Source: an uncultured Pelagimonas sp.
Lineage (GTDB): Bacteria > Pseudomonadota > Alphaproteobacteria > Rhodobacterales > Rhodobacteraceae
Length of the DNA stretch: 64,000 nucleotides
Direction: 5' to 3'
Assembly: GCA_947497905.1 (NCBI GenBank)
Contig: CANMIH010000001.1
Location: forward strand, 496,001 to 560,000
Positions 16,334-25,577 of the stretch are shown here, piece by piece. The notes beneath the pieces are model-generated. The model searched no databases and had not been told where the DNA came from. It saw nothing but the letters and a program-made list of their open reading frames with translations. The position numbers and the translations under genes are program-made. Each line of letters starts with the position of its first letter. Position 1 is the first letter of the stretch.

Positions 16334-18298
16334 ATGATTACAGAACTCGGTCACTTCGCCCTGATCCTCGCCTTTTTGACCGCCATCGTGCAGATGGTGG
16401 TGCCCCTGATTGGTGCCCACAAACGTTGGCCGGGATGGATGGCGGTGGCCGAACCCGCGGCCTCGGCGCAGTTTGCTCTGACAGCGACCGCCTTTGGCGC
16501 GCTGACCTATGCCTTTGTGGTCTCGGATTTCTCGGTGCAGCTGGTCTATGCCAACAGTCATTCTTTGAAACCGATGCTGTATAAGATCAGCGGTGTCTGG
16601 GGGAACCACGAAGGCTCGATGCTGTTGTGGGTGTTGATTGTGACCCTGTTTGGTGCCATGGCCGCGTGGTTTGGGGGCAATCTGCCGCCGACCCTGCGTG
16701 CGCGGGTGCTGTCGGTCCAATCGGCCATCGCCGTGGCGTTCTTTGCCTTCATTCTGTTCACCTCAAACCCGTTTATCCGTGTGGCGGTTCCGCCGTTTGA
16801 CGGCACGGATCTGAACCCACTGTTGCAGGATCCGGGTTTGGCTTTTCATCCGCCGTTTCTCTATCTCGGCTATGTGGGCCTGAGCATCTGTTTCAGCTTT
16901 GCAGTCGCCGCGCTTATCGAAGGACGTGTGGATGCGGCCTGGGGCCGTTGGGTCCGCCCTTGGACCTTGGCGGCCTGGGTGTTTCTTACCATCGGCATCG
17001 CGTTGGGCAGCTGGTGGGCCTATTACGAGCTGGGCTGGGGCGGGTTCTGGTTCTGGGACCCGGTGGAAAACGCCTCGTTCATGCCATGGCTCTTTGCGGC
17101 GGCGTTGCTGCATTCGGCAATTGTGGTCGAAAAGCGTGAGGCGCTGAAAAGCTGGACCATGCTTCTGGCGATTATGGCCTTCGGCTTTTCCCTGATCGGC
17201 ACCTTCATTGTGCGCTCGGGTCTTTTGACCTCGGTACATGCCTTTGCCAATGATCCCGAACGCGGTGTCTTTATTCTTGCTATCTTGGTGTTCTTCACCG
17301 GTGGCGCGCTGACGCTGTTCGCAGCGCGCGCGCAGGTGATGGAGGCCAAAGGCGTGTTTGGCGTGGTCAGCCGCGAAAGCGCGCTGGTGGCCAACAATAT
17401 CCTTCTGGCGGTTGCCAGCTTTGTGGTGTTTGTCGGCACCATGTGGCCGCTTGTGGCCGAGATGTTCTTTGAGCGAAAGCTCTCGGTCGGCGCGCCGTTT
17501 TTCAATATGGCCTTCACGCCCTTTATGGTGCTGCTGGGGCTGCTGTTGCCTGTTGGGTCCATCCTCAGCTGGAAACGCGGTAAAATTGGCAAGGCTTTGA
17601 AAGATCTAGCACCTGCGCTGGCACTCGCACTTGCGCTGATGGCACTGGTCTGGGTGCTTCAGACCGGGCGCAGCATGTTGGGGCCGGTGGGTGTGTTCCT
17701 GGGCGCATGGCTTGTTGGCGGGGCGGTTGTCGATCTGCTCAGCCGCACAGGGCGCAAGCGCGACTATAGCCGTTTGCTGCGCCTTCCGCGCGCAGATTGG
17801 GGTAAGGCCGTGGCGCATGGTGGTCTGGGGATCACAATGCTTGGCATTGCAGGGCTGATGGCTTGGGAAGAAGAAGACATCCGGGTCGCTTATATTGATC
17901 AGCCCTTTACCGTGGGCCAGTTCGAGTTTGAGCTAAAAGGGGTCGAGCGGGTGCGCGGGCCGAATTATTTCTCAGACATGGCGGATGTGATCGTACGTCG
18001 GGGCGGAGATGAGCTTGTGCGTGTGGCACCAGAAAAACGCACTTATCCTGTGGCGCAGATGCCGACCACAGAGGCGGCGATCGACTATCGGTTCCTGCGT
18101 GATATCTATGTTGTCATCGGTGACAAACAGGACGACGGCGGCTGGGTCATGCGGGTCTATATCAAACCGCTGGCGAACTGGATCTGGGGCGGCTGTATCC
18201 TGATGTCGATTGGTGGATTGCTGAGCCTGTCTGACCGGCGCTACCGTGTTGCCGCCGGGGCAAAGAAAAGCCGCGCTGTCGGCGTTCCAGCGGAATAA
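16334..18298 (+). CDS. ccmF: Cytochrome c maturation heme lyase CcmF
   Basis: A 654-residue polytopic inner-membrane protein that, with CcmH, attaches heme to apocytochromes c (System I). The heme-handling WWD domain is at about 224-250 (YYELGWGGFWFWDPVENASF). Many membrane helices and a periplasmic C-terminal domain follow. The start MITELGHFALIL is used because family members start this way; the upstream in-frame ATG at 16274 adds a polar 20-residue tail overlapping the terminator region. ccmH follows ten bases later. The two c-type cytochromes at 48.9-50.3 kb would be clients. Confidence 0.95.
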   Translation: MITELGHFALILAFLTAIVQMVVPLIGAHKRWPGWMAVAEPAASAQFALTATAFGALTYAFVVSDFSVQLVYANSHSLKPMLYKISGVWGNHEGSMLLWVLIVTLFGAMAAWFGGNLPPTLRARVLSVQSAIAVAFFAFILFTSNPFIRVAVPPFDGTDLNPLLQDPGLAFHPPFLYLGYVGLSICFSFAVAALIEGRVDAAWGRWVRPWTLAAWVFLTIGIALGSWWAYYELGWGGFWFWDPVENASFMPWLFAAALLHSAIVVEKREALKSWTMLLAIMAFGFSLIGTFIVRSGLLTSVHAFANDPERGVFILAILVFFTGGALTLFAARAQVMEAKGVFGVVSRESALVANNILLAVASFVVFVGTMWPLVAEMFFERKLSVGAPFFNMAFTPFMVLLGLLLPVGSILSWKRGKIGKALKDLAPALALALALMALVWVLQTGRSMLGPVGVFLGAWLVGGAVVDLLSRTGRKRDYSRLLRLPRADWGKAVAHGGLGITMLGIAGLMAWEEEDIRVAYIDQPFTVGQFEFELKGVERVRGPNYFSDMADVIVRRGGDELVRVAPEKRTYPVAQMPTTEAAIDYRFLRDIYVVIGDKQDDGGWVMRVYIKPLANWIWGGCILMSIGGLLSLSDRRYRVAAGAKKSRAVGVPAE

Positions 18299-18308
18299 GG
18301 AGAGCGGG

Positions 18309-18770
18309 ATGCGTGGATTGCTGACAGGCGCGGCTCTGGCCCTGACTTTGGCTTTGCCGGTTGGTGCAGTGGAGCCGGATGAAATTCTGGATGACCCCGT
18401 GCTTGAGGCGCGGGCGCGGCATATTTCAGACGGTTTGCGCTGTCTGGTGTGCCAGAACGAAAGCATCGATGAATCCAATGCGTCGCTGGCAAAGGATCTG
18501 CGTATTCTGGTGCGCGACCGTCTTTTGGCCGGGGATGCGGACAGCGAAGTTGTTGATTTCATCGTCGACCGCTACGGCGAGTTTGTTTTGCTACGTCCGA
18601 CAACTGGCGGCTGGAACTGGGTCCTCTGGGGCTCGGGGCCCTTGGTCTTCATTCTGGCTCTGGGCATGGGGATCACCTATGTGCGCCGCCGTTCAACCGC
18701 GACGCCCGTTGGGGTCGAAGGGTTGAGTGACGCAGAAAAGGCACGGGTGAAAGAGCTGCTGGACGAGTGA
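18309..18770 (+). CDS. ccmH: Cytochrome c maturation protein CcmH
   Basis: A 153-residue periplasmic, membrane-anchored thiol protein. It has a signal peptide (about 1-20), the redox motif LRCLVCQNES (about 38-47) and a C-terminal membrane helix near 105-125 ending in the basic YVRRR. It reduces the apocytochrome CxxCH thiols for heme attachment. This is the short CcmH/CcmL form lacking the TPR extension. The start is preceded by GGAGAGCGGG and lies in the same transcript as ccmF. Confidence 0.93.
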   Translation: MRGLLTGAALALTLALPVGAVEPDEILDDPVLEARARHISDGLRCLVCQNESIDESNASLAKDLRILVRDRLLAGDADSEVVDFIVDRYGEFVLLRPTTGGWNWVLWGSGPLVFILALGMGITYVRRRSTATPVGVEGLSDAEKARVKELLDE

Positions 18771-18946
18771 CTTGTCTCTGTTGATCTTGCTCGCTAAGTT
18801 GCGGCAGGGTCGGCAGAACCCAGGCTCCGCCATGCGCTAAACCTGCCATATTTTGATATCATCTGATTGCTGTCAGGGATGTCTTTGGACAAGGGCGGAC
18901 CTCCTGACCGGATCTACCGGGTGCGACATCCATATTGGAGACGCAG

Positions 18947-19447
18947 ATGAGCCGTGACACCATTCAACTGACCATTCCCGATCTGAGCCGCTTTGCCAAA
19001 GCTCTGCGGGCCGAGCTTGAGACCCCACCCAGCCATCTTGAGGCACTTGGGCTTCTGGCCCGCGCGGCGGGATATCGCAATTACCAACACCTGCGGGCGG
19101 CGCATGAACCGGCACCTTTGGCCGATCAGAAACGGGTCGCCCGGGCGCTGGCGCATTTTGACGGGCAGGGGCAGTTGATACGCTGGCCCGGTAAAACGCA
19201 GATACAGGCGCTGTGCTTCTGGGCGATCTGGGCGCAGATCCCGGCGCGCGAGAGTTTCAGCGAACGCCAGATCAGCACCCGCATAGACGCCTGTTGTCTG
19301 TTCAAAGATGCGGCGCAGATCCGTCGGAGCATGATCGAGAACCGCCTGCTCACCCGTACGCGCGACGGGGCGGTCTATTCTCGTCTTGAGCAGGCCCCCA
19401 GTCCAGAGGGCAAGTCTCTGATTGCGCAGTTGAATGGCCGGAAATAA
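18947..19447 (+). CDS. DUF2087 domain protein (winged-helix-like, function unknown)
   Basis: A 166-residue soluble protein. Residues about 65-150 match DUF2087: FDGQGQLIRWPGK, then FSERQISTRIDACCLFKDAAQIRRSMIENRLL and a final YSRLE, a winged-helix arrangement often attached to transcription regulators. The N-terminal part (about 1-60) is helical and unassigned. The start at 18947 has GGAG six bases upstream. No partner is evident; the flanking genes (ccmH, a PaaG-like gene) have their own starts. The 176 bases upstream show no gene. Confidence 0.75.
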   Translation: MSRDTIQLTIPDLSRFAKALRAELETPPSHLEALGLLARAAGYRNYQHLRAAHEPAPLADQKRVARALAHFDGQGQLIRWPGKTQIQALCFWAIWAQIPARESFSERQISTRIDACCLFKDAAQIRRSMIENRLLTRTRDGAVYSRLEQAPSPEGKSLIAQLNGRK

Positions 19448-19543
19448 CGCTTATCTCGGTTCAGGACAAATGACGCGGCGTAGGTGTTTGCCAACCAAGG
19501 GGCAGGCGTGTTTGATGCGCCCAAGAACCCGAGGGAGAGCTCA

Positions 19544-20320
19544 ATGCAGTATGATACCATCACCTATGCCGTAGACGACGGTGTGGCCACAATCACTCTG
19601 AACCGCCCGGATGTGATGAACGCGCTGAATGCCCAGATGCGTGCCGAGCTGGCGGACGCGGTGGCCCGGGCCGGACGAGAGGCGCGGGCTCTGGTTCTGA
19701 CCGGTGCGGGGCGTTCATTCTGTTCGGGGCAGGATCTGGGTGACACAAAGAACATCCGCGATCTGGATCTGCAGCGCACGTTGAACGAGGAATATGTGCC
19801 GCTGTTGACGGCGATCTACGAGTGCCCGATCCCAACGATTACGGCGGTCAATGGTGCTGCGGCGGGGGCAGGGGCTAATTTGGCACTGGCTGCGGATGTG
19901 GTGATCGCCACCGAGAGCGCCTATTTTGTGCAGGCCTTCACCAAGATCGGATTGATCCCGGATGCCGGTGGCACCTGGTATCTGCCACGCCAAATGGGGC
20001 TGGCTAAAGCCATGGGCGCCGCACTGTTTGCCGAGAAAATCACCGCACGTCAGGCAGATGACTGGGGCATGATCTGGGAAGCTGTAGCTGATGATGCATT
20101 TGCGGATCATATCGCCAAACGGGCAGCGCATCTGGCGAATGGACCAACCTTGGCCTACCGCAAGGTGAAAGAAGCCATGCGCGCATCGTTTGACAATGAG
20201 CTTGGAGATCAGCTTGCGCTGGAAGCCAAGCTGCAGGGCGATTGCGGCAAAAGCCGCGACTTCATTGAGGGTGTGATGGCGTTTCTGGAAAAACGCCCGG
20301 CCGGCTACGAAGGCCGTTAA
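19544..20320 (+). CDS. Enoyl-CoA hydratase/isomerase family, PaaG-like
   Basis: 259 residues of the crotonase fold. The oxyanion-hole segments are LTGAGRSFCSGQDLGD (about 54-69) and AVNGAAAGAGANLALAADV. The catalytic-region block GLIPDAGGTWYLPR, with Asp in the PaaG position, and DWGMIWEAV point to the PaaG (ring-opening epoxide/enoyl isomerase) branch. PaaG acts on 1,2-epoxyphenylacetyl-CoA, but no other paa genes are near, so a general fatty-acid or aromatic acyl-CoA role is also possible. The start has GAGGGAGAG about ten bases upstream. It ends before a strong hairpin. Confidence 0.85.
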   Translation: MQYDTITYAVDDGVATITLNRPDVMNALNAQMRAELADAVARAGREARALVLTGAGRSFCSGQDLGDTKNIRDLDLQRTLNEEYVPLLTAIYECPIPTITAVNGAAAGAGANLALAADVVIATESAYFVQAFTKIGLIPDAGGTWYLPRQMGLAKAMGAALFAEKITARQADDWGMIWEAVADDAFADHIAKRAAHLANGPTLAYRKVKEAMRASFDNELGDQLALEAKLQGDCGKSRDFIEGVMAFLEKRPAGYEGR

Positions 20321-20350
20321 GGCGCAAAACAGACCGTTCTGAAAACCAAA

Positions 20351-20383
20351 AGCCCCACCACAGGTATCTGCGGTGGGGCTTTC
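20351..20383. terminator. Bidirectional terminator between the PaaG-like gene and the repeat protein gene
   Basis: AGCCCCACC (20351-20359) pairs with GGTGGGGCT (20372-20380), and an inner CAG/CTG extends the stem. It is flanked by TTT on the plus side and by AAAACCAAA (a T tract on the minus strand) on the other, fitting its place between two convergent genes. Confidence 0.8.
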
Positions 20384-20399
20384 GATTCAGCGAGTCAGA

Positions 20400-22442
20400 T
20401 CAGCCAACCATGTCGGCCAGATCGTCTTGGTTCTGATCGGCGTCTGCCTCGGCTGGCGTGTCATCCTCGGAAGGTGGCGCCATGATGTCTTCATAGGTGA
20501 CCGCATATTGATCCGGCCCGGACGAACCTGCATCATCGCCAGCCTCAACAAGGCTGATATTGTCCAGCAAGGGACCGGTACTGTCATTTTCCGAGGCCAG
20601 CTCGCGGAATTCCACGCGGTCCATACCGCCGGTGCCGGTCACATCAACCGAGAAGCTTTCCCAATCGGTGTCATCGGGCGACACGGTCTGAACCAGTGTG
20701 TCGTTCCAATAGACCTCGATGCTGTCGCTATCATGACCCCGCTGAGCGGCATCAAAGGTCAGCGTATAGGTTTCCCCTTCGCTGGTCTGAACATCCTGAT
20801 GGATGCGGTCGATCTCCTGCCCTGAGCCATGGCGGTCCAGCTCGACAAAGCTGCGACCCTCTGAGGCCTGATTGCCGAGGAATCCATTGCCCCAGGCCTC
20901 GATGCCGCCATTGTTGCTTGTCCAGCCCTCAACGTCGCCATTTGGTGTCCAGGTGCGGTCAGCGACCGAGCTTTCCAGCCCACCATTGACCAGAAGGTTG
21001 GTGGCGTCGGTCTCTTCCAGATGGATGTTGTCCAGCAAGGGGCCGGTGCTGTCGTTTTCTGAGGCCAGTTCACGGAACTCCAGACGATCCATAGCGCCGG
21101 TGCCGGTGACCGTGACCGAGAAGTTTTCCCAATCCGTGTCCTCAGGCGAGACGGTGCGCATCAGGGTGCCGTTCCAGTAGACTTCGACATGATCGCTGTC
21201 GTGCCCACGTTGCGCCGCATCAAAGCTCAGCTCGTAGGTCTGGCCTGCCTCGGTTTGGACGTCCTGATGAATGCGATCCACTGCCTGACCTGCGCCGTGA
21301 CGGTCCAGCTCGATAAAGCTGTCACCTTCGCTGGCGTCATGGCCACGGAACCCATCGCCCCAGGCTTCGATACCGCCATTGTTGCTTGTCCAGCCAGCGA
21401 CATCGCCATTGGCGACCCATGTGCCTTCGGCCACCGAGCTTTCCAGCCCACCATTGACCAGCAGGTTGTCACCTTTGACATCCACCATTTCGGTTGCACG
21501 GATCTCGACATTGTCGATGCGCACCTGTTCATTATAGGCCGACATGTCCGACACAAAGCGGAACTGAACATTTTCTGAGGCGCTCTCAAGCCGACCGCCG
21601 GTATAGGTCAGGCCCGACGTTTCAGAGGTGATGGTCTGGCCCGTTTCCGATCCCACCAGCGCGGTGCCCGCATCGTTGACCTGAAACTCGTCCAGCAGAA
21701 CCCAGTCGCCCCCGTCGACCTGAACCTCGACCCGCAGGCTGTCTTCATAACGGCCCGAGTTTTCAAACTCGCGGATGTTCACGCCACGGGCGTCAAAGGC
21801 AAATTCGACCGGACCATCGGTTGAAACCTCGTCGAACACCAGCTGTCCGTCGTTGCGCCCGTCTGTGTGCAACTCGCCGTGGCGGACATCCCAGCCATCG
21901 GCGCGGACAACGTCGTCGCTCTGGGTCGGGTTCCAGAGGCCGTCAAAATCCTCGGAGTGGGTGACCACGACAGGCACCTGTGCCGGAGCCGAGCCCGCGC
22001 CTGTGGTCAGGGCCTGACCGGCACCGTTGTCCGAATTGACCACCACGGTCAGATTGTCGAGATCGATGCTGTCGGCGGTCAGATAACCGCTGCCGCCATC
22101 CACCCAGAAGGTAAAGACCGCAAGATCCTGATCACCGGCGGTGCTGTCGGGCTCAGAGCCGAACTCGACCTTCACATCATAGCTGTCCTGCAGGGTGGCA
22201 CCGTTGCTGACCTGATTGAGCTGTCCCGGGTTGACCTCAAAGGCGGTGACCTGATCAAGATTGACCGTCGGATAGATGGTCAGGGCAGGCACATCAGCGG
22301 CATTTGTCAGATTTAGAAAAATCGCGTCAATGTCGGTTTCTTCTGGCTTATCTGCAATCACCTGCAGCAGAAGGTTGCCTTCGTCCTCTGTCACCCGAAG
22401 CGTGACCTGCGGATCAATCCCCAACAAAATTTCGGTTGGCAT
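20400..22442 (-). CDS. Acidic multidomain protein with two near-identical repeat domains (hypothetical)
   Basis: A 680-residue, very acidic protein of beta-rich composition with almost no Cys. An N-terminal domain (about 1-150, cohesin-like in feel) and a middle domain (about 160-320) are followed by two copies of a ~149-residue domain at 326-474 and 482-630. Each begins NLLVNGGLESSVA and ends DSTGPLLDNI; the copies contain GWTSNNGGIEAWG, RIHQDVQT and FDAAQRGHDSD. The pattern is reminiscent of DUF642-like carbohydrate-binding jelly rolls. No classical signal peptide, RTX nonapeptides or sortase/PEP anchor is visible. The ATG follows AGAGGAA. It may be exported by an unusual route, with an adhesion or polysaccharide-binding role; this is inference. 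Confidence 0.7.
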   Translation of the reverse strand: MPTEILLGIDPQVTLRVTEDEGNLLLQVIADKPEETDIDAIFLNLTNAADVPALTIYPTVNLDQVTAFEVNPGQLNQVSNGATLQDSYDVKVEFGSEPDSTAGDQDLAVFTFWVDGGSGYLTADSIDLDNLTVVVNSDNGAGQALTTGAGSAPAQVPVVVTHSEDFDGLWNPTQSDDVVRADGWDVRHGELHTDGRNDGQLVFDEVSTDGPVEFAFDARGVNIREFENSGRYEDSLRVEVQVDGGDWVLLDEFQVNDAGTALVGSETGQTITSETSGLTYTGGRLESASENVQFRFVSDMSAYNEQVRIDNVEIRATEMVDVKGDNLLVNGGLESSVAEGTWVANGDVAGWTSNNGGIEAWGDGFRGHDASEGDSFIELDRHGAGQAVDRIHQDVQTEAGQTYELSFDAAQRGHDSDHVEVYWNGTLMRTVSPEDTDWENFSVTVTGTGAMDRLEFRELASENDSTGPLLDNIHLEETDATNLLVNGGLESSVADRTWTPNGDVEGWTSNNGGIEAWGNGFLGNQASEGRSFVELDRHGSGQEIDRIHQDVQTSEGETYTLTFDAAQRGHDSDSIEVYWNDTLVQTVSPDDTDWESFSVDVTGTGGMDRVEFRELASENDSTGPLLDNISLVEAGDDAGSSGPDQYAVTYEDIMAPPSEDDTPAEADADQNQDDLADMVG
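20553..20999 (-). repeat. Tandem domain repeat, second copy
   Basis: Codes for residues 482-630 of the acidic repeat protein. It aligns without gaps to the other copy at an offset of 156 codons (468 bases). Most residues are identical, including the stretch RELASENDSTGPLLDN, and the DNA has diverged mainly at third positions. Confidence 0.85.
21021..21467 (-). repeat. Tandem domain repeat, first copy
   Basis: Codes for residues 326-474 of the same protein and is the partner of the copy at 20553-20999. A short linker (HLEETDAT region) separates them, indicating internal duplication of a single domain. Confidence 0.85.
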
Positions 22443-22642
22443 GAGCGGTTCCTCTACCTGAATTTCACAATGTACCCGCCCGCAATGTCCTGATTTTTCC
22501 GCGAATTCTCCTTAATTTTGCGCAACACATTGTTTCCGCCCAACTCCCGCCACAATTGGCGTCGCGTTGTTCTCGATCTGGAAACAACCCGTGAGGTTGT
22601 TCCGCATTCTCAAAATTTGAAAAACACGCAAAACCAAAAGAA

Positions 22643-22671
22643 AAACCCGGCCCACAGCGGTGGACCGGGTT
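22643..22671 (-). terminator. Intrinsic terminator of gltA
   Basis: AACCCGG (22644-22650) pairs with CCGGGTT (22665-22671), and an inner CCAC/GTGG extends the stem around AGCG. On the minus strand it is followed by TTTCTTTTGG, a good T tract. The remaining ~170 bases up to 22442 hold the promoter of the repeat protein, a perfect 7-bp inverted repeat AACAACC/GGTTGTT (22583-22601), and no gene. Confidence 0.85.
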
Positions 22672-22695
22672 TCTGTTCAGCGATTCGAGAAATTC

Positions 22696-23991
22696 TTAAC
22701 GGTTCTCGATATCGGTATAATCGCGGGCGGTTTCGCCTTCATAGAGCTGACGCGGACGACCGATTTTCAGCTGTGGATCTTCCAGCTGTTCTTTCCACTG
22801 CGAGATCCAGCCCACGGTGCGCGACAGCGCGAAGATCGGGGTGAACATCGAGGTGGGGAAGCCCATCGCCTCGAGAATGATGCCCGAATAGAAGTCGACA
22901 TTCGGGAACAGCTTTTTCTCAGCGAAATACGGATCGGCCAGCGCGGCCTCTTCCAGAGCTTTAGCCGTGGCCAGTACCGGGTTGTTTTCCACACCCAGCA
23001 GATCGAGAACTTCGTCCGCCGACTGTTTCATCACGGTCGCGCGTGGGTCAAAGTTCTTGTACACGCGGTGGCCAAAGCCCATCAGACGGAACGGATCGCT
23101 CTTGTCTTTGGCGCGGGCGATATACTCAGGAATGTTCTCGGGCGAGCCGATTTCCTTGAGCATTTCGAGGCAGGCCTGGTTGGCGCCACCATGCGACGGG
23201 CCCCAGAGGCAGGCGATGCCCGCCGCGATACAGGCAAACGGGTTTGCACCCGAAGACGAGGCCAGACGCACGGTCGAGGTCGAGGCGTTCTGTTCGTGAT
23301 CCGCATGCAGGGTGAAGATGCGGTCCATGGCGCGCGCCAGGATCGGATCAACCACATATTCCTCGGCAGGCACGGCAAAGCACATGTGCAGGAAGTTGGC
23401 CGCATAATCGAGGTCGTTGCGCGGATACACGAAGGGCTGACCAATCGAGTACTTATAGGCCATCGCAGCGATGGTCGGCATCTTCGCGATCAGACGGTGC
23501 GACGCGATTTCACGCTGAACCGGATCGGCGATGTCGGTGCTGTCGTGATAGAAGGCCGACATGGCGCCCACTACACCCACCATGGTTGCCATCGGATGCG
23601 CATCGCGACGGAAACCACGGAAGAAGTTGTGCATCTGCTCGTGGATCATGGTGTGGTTGGTGATGGTGTCTTCGAACTTTTCCAGTTCGGCCGCCGAAGG
23701 CAGTTCACCGTAGAGCAGCAGGTAGCAGACCTCGAGATAGTGCGATTTGCCTGCGAGCTGATCAATAGGGTAGCCACGGTGCAGCAATTCACCTTTGCCG
23801 CCATCGATAAAGGTGATGGTGCTGTCGCAGCTTGCGGTTGAAGTAAAGCCTGGGTCGTAGGTGAAGACACCCGCCTGGCCATACAGCTTGCGAATGTCGA
23901 TCACGTCCGGGCCAGCTGAGGGCGAGAGAACGGGCAGATCATAGCTCTGGCCATCCAGGGTCAGCGTCGCGGTTTTGGTCGGTTCAGCCAT
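22696..23991 (-). CDS. gltA: Citrate synthase
   Basis: 431 residues, the length of the bacterial hexameric type. Catalytic blocks are seen as [10 protein letters not shown] and [15 protein letters not shown], each with an active-site His; the catalytic Asp region follows. It condenses oxaloacetate and acetyl-CoA at the start of the TCA cycle. The upstream gene on the same strand is gltX, 97 bases away, so a separate promoter is likely. A strong terminator follows. Confidence 0.97.
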   Translation of the reverse strand: MAEPTKTATLTLDGQSYDLPVLSPSAGPDVIDIRKLYGQAGVFTYDPGFTSTASCDSTITFIDGGKGELLHRGYPIDQLAGKSHYLEVCYLLLYGELPSAAELEKFEDTITNHTMIHEQMHNFFRGFRRDAHPMATMVGVVGAMSAFYHDSTDIADPVQREIASHRLIAKMPTIAAMAYKYSIGQPFVYPRNDLDYAANFLHMCFAVPAEEYVVDPILARAMDRIFTLHADHEQNASTSTVRLASSSGANPFACIAAGIACLWGPSHGGANQACLEMLKEIGSPENIPEYIARAKDKSDPFRLMGFGHRVYKNFDPRATVMKQSADEVLDLLGVENNPVLATAKALEEAALADPYFAEKKLFPNVDFYSGIILEAMGFPTSMFTPIFALSRTVGWISQWKEQLEDPQLKIGRPRQLYEGETARDYTDIENR

Positions 23992-24088
23992 GCTGTTATC
24001 CTTCTGTCAGGAACCTGCGGGGCCGAGGATACGGCCCGCGCCTGTTGTTTTCACATGACCAAAGGAAGCCGAGACCAAAATGCTTGGC

Positions 24089-25501
24089 TCAGTGCTCTCC
24101 TCCGGTCGCAGCCTGGGTCAGACGGGCAAGCGTCTCTTCACGACCCAGTACGAGCATCATGTCAAAGACGCTCGGCGTAGCGGCTCGGCCGGCCAGCGCC
24201 GCCCGAAGCGGGCCTGCCAGCTTGCCGAACTTGGTGCCCTGAGCTTCTGCAAAGCCGTTGAGCACTGTCTCTAGTTCATCCCGTGTCCAGCTAGCATTTT
24301 GCAGCTGCGGCGTCAACGCGCTCAGTATACCACGGGATACCGCATCAAGATTTTTTGCGGCCTTCGGTTCGGGCTCGATCACGCCTTCGACAAGCGCAAA
24401 GTGAGCTTTTTCAAGTAGTTCCGGGAATTTTTTTGCCCGTTCTTTCAAACAATATATCGCGTCACCCAACCGCTGCGTCTGAATGTCCGACAGGGCAGGC
24501 AGGCCTGTGACCTCACGGAACTTCACGATCTCATGCAGCAATGCAGCATCTTCGGTGACAGCTATGTGTTGCCCACAAATGTTTTCCAATTTCTTAAAAT
24601 CGAACCGCGCGGGCGATTTGCCGATTCCGTCGGTATCAAACCATTCTTTTGCCTGCGCGTCAGTAAAGAACTCGTCATCGCCGTGGCTCCAGCCCAGACG
24701 CGCCAGATAGTTCCGCATGCCTGACGCCGGATAGCCCATGCTCTGGTATTCTTCGACACCCAGTGCCCCATGGCGTTTCGACAGTTTTTTGCCATCCGGG
24801 CCATGGATCAGCGGGATATGCGCATAGGTCGGCAGATCCCAACCCATGGCGGTGTAGATGCCCATCTGACGGGCGGCGTTGTTGAGGTGATCGTCACCCC
24901 GGATCACATGGGTGACGCCCATGTCGTGATCGTCGACCACAACCGCAAGCATATAGACCGGCGTGCCATCCGAGCGCAGCAGGATCATGTCGTCGAGGTT
25001 TTCGTTTTTGATCCGAACCGAGCCCTGCACCTCATCGGTGATCACGGTTTCCCCTTCTTTCTGGGTTTTCAGACGCACAACATAGGGCGCATCGGGGAAG
25101 GTGGCCGGGTCGGCATCGCGCCAGGGGCTTTGGTAATGTGTCGAGGTGCCTGCGGCCCGCGCATTTTCGCGGAAGGCTTCGATCTCTTCCTGTGTGGCGA
25201 AACATTTGTAGGCGGCACCCTTGGCCAGAAGTGCGTGTGCCACTTCGGCATGTCGGTCGGCCCGGTCAAACTGGCTCACCACCTCACCGTCATGGTCCAG
25301 TCCAAGCCAGGCCATGCCGGTTAGAATGGCCTGAGTGGCCTCGGGTGTCGACCGCGCGCGGTCTGTGTCTTCGATACGCAGCAGGAACTTGCCACCACGG
25401 GCGCGGGCATAGAGCCAGTTGAACAATGCCGTGCGCGCGCCACCGATATGCAGGTAGCCGGTGGGGGAGGGGGCGAAACGAGTGACAATCTCAGCGGACA
25501 T
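24089..25501 (-). CDS. gltX: Glutamyl-tRNA synthetase
   Basis: 470 residues, class I. The HIGH-like motif is HIGG at residues 18-21 after [10 protein letters not shown], and the KMSKS-like motif is KLSKR at about 240. It charges tRNA-Glu and, in alphaproteobacteria, often tRNA-Gln, later amidated by GatCAB. The start [12 protein letters not shown] is chosen by family alignment; a 26-residue upstream extension overlaps the divergent comEC leader and is not conserved. Alphaproteobacteria often carry two gltX genes; this is one of them. Confidence 0.96.
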   Translation of the reverse strand: MSAEIVTRFAPSPTGYLHIGGARTALFNWLYARARGGKFLLRIEDTDRARSTPEATQAILTGMAWLGLDHDGEVVSQFDRADRHAEVAHALLAKGAAYKCFATQEEIEAFRENARAAGTSTHYQSPWRDADPATFPDAPYVVRLKTQKEGETVITDEVQGSVRIKNENLDDMILLRSDGTPVYMLAVVVDDHDMGVTHVIRGDDHLNNAARQMGIYTAMGWDLPTYAHIPLIHGPDGKKLSKRHGALGVEEYQSMGYPASGMRNYLARLGWSHGDDEFFTDAQAKEWFDTDGIGKSPARFDFKKLENICGQHIAVTEDAALLHEIVKFREVTGLPALSDIQTQRLGDAIYCLKERAKKFPELLEKAHFALVEGVIEPEPKAAKNLDAVSRGILSALTPQLQNASWTRDELETVLNGFAEAQGTKFGKLAGPLRAALAGRAATPSVFDMMLVLGREETLARLTQAATGGEH

Positions 25502-25577
25502 CGTGGTTAACCTTTTGATAACGGTCTTGGGCCTAGCGTTTGAGGGTGCATAACCAGTGGTCGGGTTCGGGGCAAGC

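Noticed and set aside
20400-22442. RTX toxin or type I secretion substrate
   Set aside because: No GGxGxDxLx nonapeptides and no ABC exporter or membrane-fusion gene nearby.
22660-23841. 393-codon plus-strand frame opposite gltA
   Set aside because: It mirrors the citrate synthase gene and has a composition typical of an antisense frame.
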